DNA of 64,000 bases, from the NCBI GenBank assembly GCA_035771165.1, contig JAWNZC010000238.1, forward strand, positions 1,656,001-1,720,000, written 5' to 3'. This DNA comes from Paragorgia papillata. Taxonomy: Eukaryota > Cnidaria > Anthozoa > Scleralcyonacea > Coralliidae. The translations under genes were made by a program, and so were the position numbers. Positions within the stretch are counted from its first letter, which is position 1; every line of letters begins with the position of its first letter. Below the pieces are notes generated by a model. That model was given only the letters and a program-made list of their open reading frames with translations, did not search any database and was not told where the DNA came from. Below are positions 59,623 through 64,000 of this stretch, one piece after another.

Positions 59623-60416
59623 TTCTTTTCCATATGTACTTTCATAAAATTGATTGGAGGTTTCCATATAGGATACTATTAATTTTTTAAAGAATTTATT
59701 TGCTATTTTCGTCAATTGAAGTGGGGTCCCAGGCATTAATGCACCTGAGCCTAAATTACTATTTCAAGGAAGACGTACGTTAGGCGAGGGTCGTACTACT
59801 TACTACTGACTTGTTTTATTTGTGTACTCCCGTTAACGAGGGTGGTATTTCACCGAAAGCAAATGACGAAAGCAAATGACGAAAGCAAAACATTTTAATA
59901 TAAACGATTTATTGTATTTAAAAACGTGACAGTATAGCTGAAAAGAGCTAATATTCATAAAGTATATAACCCGCTTCTTAACAAAATAAGATAAATTGTT
60001 AAATTAAAGAATATGAGAATTTTACAATACAATACTGAATGAATACTTAGTATTACTTCGAGGACTTTCCAACCAGGCGTCTTCTCGTGATTATAATTTT
60101 GTATTACAGAGCAATTTGGTGAAGAGGAATACATTAATTCACCTTATCAATACCGAGGTCATAGATTATTAGAATGTTTAGTTCTAGAACACAAAACGAC
60201 GTCGCAAATACTTAGCTAAATCTGTTCTTCCTCCCAACACGACGGCGTCCTCGACCCAAGCTTGCGCGGCCAAGCCACGTCCTCTTGACGTCCGCGTCCT
60301 GTTTGCTAAATCTATCTGTTTGTGGAGAACGGACGTCCTATGGGTGCGCGCGCAACTTCTGACTTTGTAACTGTTTGTATATCGGTAAAGTGATTAGTTC
60401 TATAAAGCGGTAATTT

Positions 60417-61258
60417 AGACCATGTTCACACTTTTCCATTTTTGTTTGAAAACGAAAACCTTATATCAAAAACGTATCAAAAGTAAATGTTTTCAAATCG
60501 TTTTTAGGGACTTTAAGATCTACGACGTCAAACTCAACGACGACGTCCTCTAAATAAAATAATTATTTTTGCAAAACAAAGAGAATGAATAATTTTTAGA
60601 CCCAAGAGTAATCTCAACACCGTCCTTAGTTGTCCTTTATACAACGCCACTTAGAGCATTTTCACGTCTTCAGGACGACGTCGACGGCCAAAAGATGAGA
60701 ACTGTTGCTTGAGATTGACTTCAATACGGACACTACAATCATTTTAGCAATACTGGGGCATTTGGGAAGTCTTTAAACTAGCTTCAAATATAAAATATAA
60801 TAGTTAGTTAACCGTTTAAATTGTAAAACGTATCGCCTTCGTCGTTGTAGCATCTTGCATGGGCGACGTCCACACGTATACGTTTTCGTAGCGTTTTCAT
60901 ATTGTTTCAGGTAAGTAGACCATTGTTTTCTATTCCCTTGAGGACGGAGAACAGTATGAAAACGCTACGAAAACGTATACGTGAGGACGTAGCCTTAAAG
61001 TCCCTCACGTGTTTTCATACACACTACGCCGAAACGGAACCAACATCATATGATCATCCTATCGTCAGCGTTTTCAAAAATTTTCGCCGTTCACACTAGT
61101 GCAGAAAAACGGCGTCTTCGAATGTCTTCACTTTGGAGGCGCTTTCGAAAATCTCCGTTTTTGGTCACCAAAGACGCTGGAATAGTGTGAGCGAAAGGTC
61201 TAACTGTATAAAAAAGTCTCCGTTTTCAAACAAAAACGGATTAGTGTGGACAAAGCTT
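60417..61258. mobile_element. Composite foldback region in Pax intron 2
   Basis: Outer ACCATGTTCACACTTTTCC / AGTGTGGACAAAGCT, inner pair CACGTATACGTTTTCGTAGC / GCTACGAAAACGTATACGTG (about 60870-60985), and the dispersed repeat 60509-60783 in between. At least two elements merged. Ends about 70 bp before Pax exon 3. Confidence 0.55.
60509..60783. repeat. Dispersed repeat, partner of 46634-46922
   Basis: Same order of motifs as at 46634-46922, about 85 percent alike by eye, same orientation. Confidence 0.8.
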
Positions 61259-61330
61259 TACTTCTGAAGTGATCTTTTATGCCGTGCATCTCTGATATAA
61301 TTTTCTTTCTAAATCTCTTGTAAGTCACAG

Positions 61331-61647
61331 AGGAACAGATCAATCGCGGTCGTGAACGCATTTCAGAAGCGCAGAGAAAAGATAGTGAAGATTCGGATGA
61401 GCCCGTGACAGACAGTCCTGGTAGTAGCAGCAGTGGCAGTAATGGAAGTACGAGCACCGCCGAACATTACCCGGAGAGAAAGCGGAAGTTCTCGATCAAC
61501 AGCGACGAAGAGCAGGGAATGAATGGTGATTTGAATGGCAACGATTTGGTAAAGATAAGCCGACGGTCACCGAAACAAAACGAGACGAATGGTCCTGAAC
61601 AAAAGAGGATGAAACCAGAGGAGAATGGACCGAAACATAAAACTGAA
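61331..61647 (+). CDS. Pax: Pax exon 3 (acidic Ser/Gly-rich linker)
   Basis: Starts after CACAG with two bases completing a Gln codon and ends at a codon boundary before GTAAGTGAAG. Encodes EEQINRGRERISEAQRKDSE, DSDEPVTDSPGSSSSGS and PERKRKFSINSDEEQG, then a Lys/Asn-rich part. FSINSDEE sits about where an octapeptide (YSINGILG type) would be but lacks its hydrophobic half, so I do not call one. Low-complexity and likely disordered; KRK and KRMK could serve nuclear import. Confidence 0.85.
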
Positions 61648-61796
61648 GTAAGTGAAGATCAGGGTTGGAGAAGGAAGGGAAGGGGAGCGGATGGATAGGA
61701 ATGAAGGAAGGCGAAGTGAAAAAAGTAGGGATTTGAGGAAAAGGTGGAGTGGTCCAAGGGAGGGGAGGGGAAGTAGGTAATATGAGGTGAATTATG

Positions 61797-62171
61797 AAGA
61801 TTTATTTAATCACGGAATTCCTTCAGAGTTCAAAATTTACAAATATAGAAATTATTACAATATTAAATAATAACTAAAGTTACCTAAATACAAATAAACG
61901 ATGAATAAAAAAGGAATAAAGAAAAAAGTCTGCTTTTCAAGGATGCCGTGTAACTAGCTAGCTACTCTATTCAGTTATGACCGCGAATATTGGCTTTGAA
62001 AGCCCGTAGAGAAGTTGATTGCTTAATATGATTAGGTAGGCTATTCCAGAGTGTGGTACCACTATAGCTGAAACTAAGCTTACCATAATTGGTTCGTGGT
62101 TGAGGCACTGCTAGACTCATTTGCGTAGTTTGTAAATTATAAGTTGTAGTCTCACTGTGATGTATAAAATT
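61797..62171 (-). mobile_element. LINE 3' end in Pax intron 3
   Basis: The minus strand reads TTTYNLQTTQMSLAVPQPRT, NYGKLSFSYSGTTLWNSLP and an IRGHN C-terminus with its stop at 61971-61973, then a 3' UTR to about 61797. Open over the visible 67 codons, so relatively young, but strongly truncated. Confidence 0.7.
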
Positions 62172-62499
62172 TGAGCTTATGGTGGCTCCCTATAGTTTTA
62201 TGACCGCGCGCGAGCTGGTTACTAATTTGGCAGTTTCAGCGGGAAAATTACTGAAAATCGGAAAAAGTATGACAAAAAATGCGTAAAAAAGCCTAAATAT
62301 CAACGCGATTTTCTTGAATTTCCTTCGGTGAATGTTTTTGAAAGTTTGTACAGAGCACGGCAAACTTTATATCATTTTAATTTTCTTTTTTCAAAAAATT
62401 CTCTCCGAGAGATTTTGCCTTATTTTAAAAAGTGTTAAATTTGATGATACTGACAAAACCGTTTGAACAACCCTACATTTATTTTACATTAAAACATTT

Positions 62500-62680
62500 T
62501 CCGAAGAAATTTCCACAAGATTGTGAAGTTTGAAGAAATATATTTAACCGAAGGATACTGTATTGCTTTATTTATGAGGCGGCGCTGGTTGCTTAACGTT
62601 TTCCAACCCAAGACATCGAAAAAGTTCGCAATGCGGGCAGCTCGATTTTGTAACTTTCGTAGTTTCTCAGCATGTAGAGA
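62500..62680 (-). mobile_element. Second LINE fragment in Pax intron 3
   Basis: The minus strand encodes EKLRKLQNRAARIANF and DVLGWKTLSNQRRLINKAI, an RT C-terminal signature. It borders the purine-rich repeat, which extends its frame artificially as a long Phe/Pro/Leu/Ser ORF. Confidence 0.6.
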
Positions 62681-63725
62681 AGGAAAGGGAAAGAAATGGA
62701 AAGGAAGGGAAGGGAGTGAAATGGAAAAGAGGGAAAGAAAGGGAACGGGGGTTAAGGTGGAAAAGGGAAATGAAGAGAAGGGAAGGGAAAGGAAAAGGGA
62801 AGGAAAAGGACTGGTAGGAAGAGATGGGGAAGGAAAAGGGAAGGGAAGGAAAAGGAAAAGAAGGGAAGGGAAAGGAAAAGGGAAGGAAGAGAAGGGAAAT
62901 GAAAAGGGAAGGAAGGGAAGGGAAAGGAAAAGGAAAGGAAGGAAAAGGAAAGGAAAGGAAGGAAAAGGGAAGTAAGAGAAGGGAAGGGAAAAGGGAAGGA
63001 AGGGAAGGGAAAAGGGAAGGGAAAGGAAAAGAAGGGAAGGGAAAGAAAAAGGGAAGGAAGAGAAGGGAAAAGGGAAGGGAAAGGAAAAGAAGGGAAGGGA
63101 AAGGAAAAGGGAAGGAAGAGAGGGGAAAGGAAAAGGAAAAGAAGGAAAGGAAAAGGGAAGGAAGAGAAGGAAATGGGAAGGGAAGGGTAAAGGGAAGGGA
63201 AGGGTAAAGGGAAGGAAGAGAAGGGAAAGGAAAAGGGAAGGGAAGGAAAAAGGGAAGGAAGAGAAGGGAAAGGAGAAGGGAAGGGAAGGGAAAAGAAAAG
63301 GAAAAGGAAAAGAAGGGAAAGGAAAAGAAGGGAAGGGAAAGGAAAAGGGAAGGAAGAGAAGGAAAAGGGAAGGGAAGAAAAGGAAGGGAAGGGAAAGGAA
63401 GGGAAGGGAAAGGAAAAGGGAAGGAAGGGAAAGGAAAAGGAAAAGGAAGGGAAGGGAAAGGAGGAGAAAAGAGGGATACGTTAGGGAAGGGAAATAAAGG
63501 GAAAAGTACGGAAGCAAAAGTTAGGGAACTGGAGGTAAATCTAGGGGACGAAAATGGAAATCTAGGAGAGGAGAGAAAGGGGAAAGGTAGGGAAGAGAAG
63601 GGGAAGTAAATGTAGGAAAGGGAAGACAGAGAAGGAAAAAGTGGGAAAGCAAGAAAATAAAAGAGGAAAGGAAAGTGAAAGAGAGCGAAGAGAAGAGGAG
63701 GCGCGGAAAAATAGAGGAGAAAAGA
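62674..63725. repeat. Purine-only GGGAA/GGAAAA tract, about 1 kb
   Basis: Almost uninterrupted A/G on the plus strand with units GGGAA, GGAAAA and GGAAGAGAA arranged in longer approximate repeats. Could form triplex or other non-B DNA. Its antisense gives a 342-codon Phe/Pro/Ser/Leu frame that is not a gene. Confidence 0.95.
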
Positions 63726-63856
63726 GAATGCGTGAGGAACTGGAATATTTCATTTTATTCCGCAGCATGTTTATTTTAATGTACTACATGGCATATTAAT
63801 TTGTGTTTTCCCTCTTTCTTTCTGCAAAACCCAACTCTATATATTGCCTACAACAG

Positions 63857-64000
63857 GTCTTTCAGAAAGTCTCTCCTACGTGGATCAAGTATTTCCCAGC
63901 AGGTATTGCGGTCAATGGTAACGGCATCAATGCTTTGAGTCCCTTGAATGATTTCCAAGGACTGAACAATGGTCTGAACGGTCTTGCAAACGTCAACGGT
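63857..64000 (+). CDS. Pax: Pax exon 4, continues past window
   Basis: Acceptor CAACAG, phase 0, 48 codons to the edge: VFQKVSPTWIKYFPAGIAVN, then Asn/Gly/Leu-rich sequence. The short hydrophobic TWIKYFPAG patch recalls the conserved Trp-containing patch downstream of the paired domain in Pox-neuro, rather than a homeodomain. Partial gene; the stop is outside. Confidence 0.8.

Larger units (their letters stand above)
57609..61330. other. Pax intron 2
   Basis: Bounded by GTAAGT and CACAG. Holds the (TCTG)n tract and four foldback elements listed separately. The stretch 59630-60410 contains no gene or repeat I can support apart from short GCAAATGACGAAA tandem copies (59858-59890). Confidence 0.8.
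61648..63856. other. Pax intron 3
   Basis: Bounded by GTAAGTGAAG and CAACAG. Contains two LINE fragments, the purine tract, and at 62180-62490 AT-rich sequence in which I see nothing further. Confidence 0.75.

Noticed and set aside
61460..61520. Octapeptide (engrailed-homology-like) motif in Pax
   Set aside because: FSINSDEE matches only the first four positions. The hydrophobic second half is absent.
62489..63517. 342-codon Phe/Pro/Ser/Leu minus-strand ORF
   Set aside because: Antisense of the purine-only repeat fused to a LINE fragment; no gene-like composition.

Overview
The window is animal nuclear DNA: AT-rich, intron-containing and dense with transposon debris. A Pax gene with a Pox-neuro-like start, many small foldback DNA elements, non-LTR retrotransposon remnants and tandem satellites all fit a cnidarian. 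An anthozoan, probably a stony coral, is my inference; nothing here fixes the species.

Layout. (1) 1-50343 is a tandem array of three copies of one large unit. Copy A (1-15624) and copy B (15625-31315) are nearly identical over most of their length, coding or not. Copy C (31316 to about 50343) matches B closely for its first 3.6 kb, then diverges and has been rebuilt by insertions. (2) 50344-55050 is gene-poor repeat DNA. (3) 55051-64000 holds the 5' part of a plus-strand Pax gene with introns full of nested elements; the gene runs off the right edge.

Genes of the array. Each unit carries a two-exon minus-strand gene. A short first exon (hydrophobic leader plus linker) splices in phase 1 onto one exon of about 3.3 kb. 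That exon encodes an extracellular beta-helix region, a cysteine-rich stalk and about ten hydrophobic segments. Copy C reads through as an intact protein of 1188 residues. Copies A and B are each broken by one extra A in a homopolymer, at different places, so they are either recent pseudogenes or carry sequencing errors. Each A and B unit also holds an orphan cysteine-rich exon with WSC-like spacing, a degenerate DMRT-like gene piece, a tRNA-like sequence inside an inverted repeat, a 5'-truncated LINE and arrays of a 25-bp satellite. The satellite monomer resembles the end of a foldback element in the same unit.

Pax gene. Four exons are visible: a 13-nt coding first exon (MPHR plus one base), the paired-domain exon, a Ser/Gly-rich acidic exon and a Trp-containing exon that continues past the window. 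All splice phases agree (378 codons so far). The start resembles Pox-neuro and no homeodomain is seen so far, so a PaxA/Pox-neuro type is the best guess.

Mobile elements. At least twenty short inverted-repeat elements can be delimited. Target-site duplications of 3 bp (Harbinger-like), 8 bp (hAT-like) and 9 bp (MULE-like) can be read for several, and copy C supplies empty sites for some A/B insertions. The two most unusual observations are recurrent 4-bp CATG insertions that distinguish repeat copies, and a foldback element in Pax intron 1 carrying what looks like a captured host exon.
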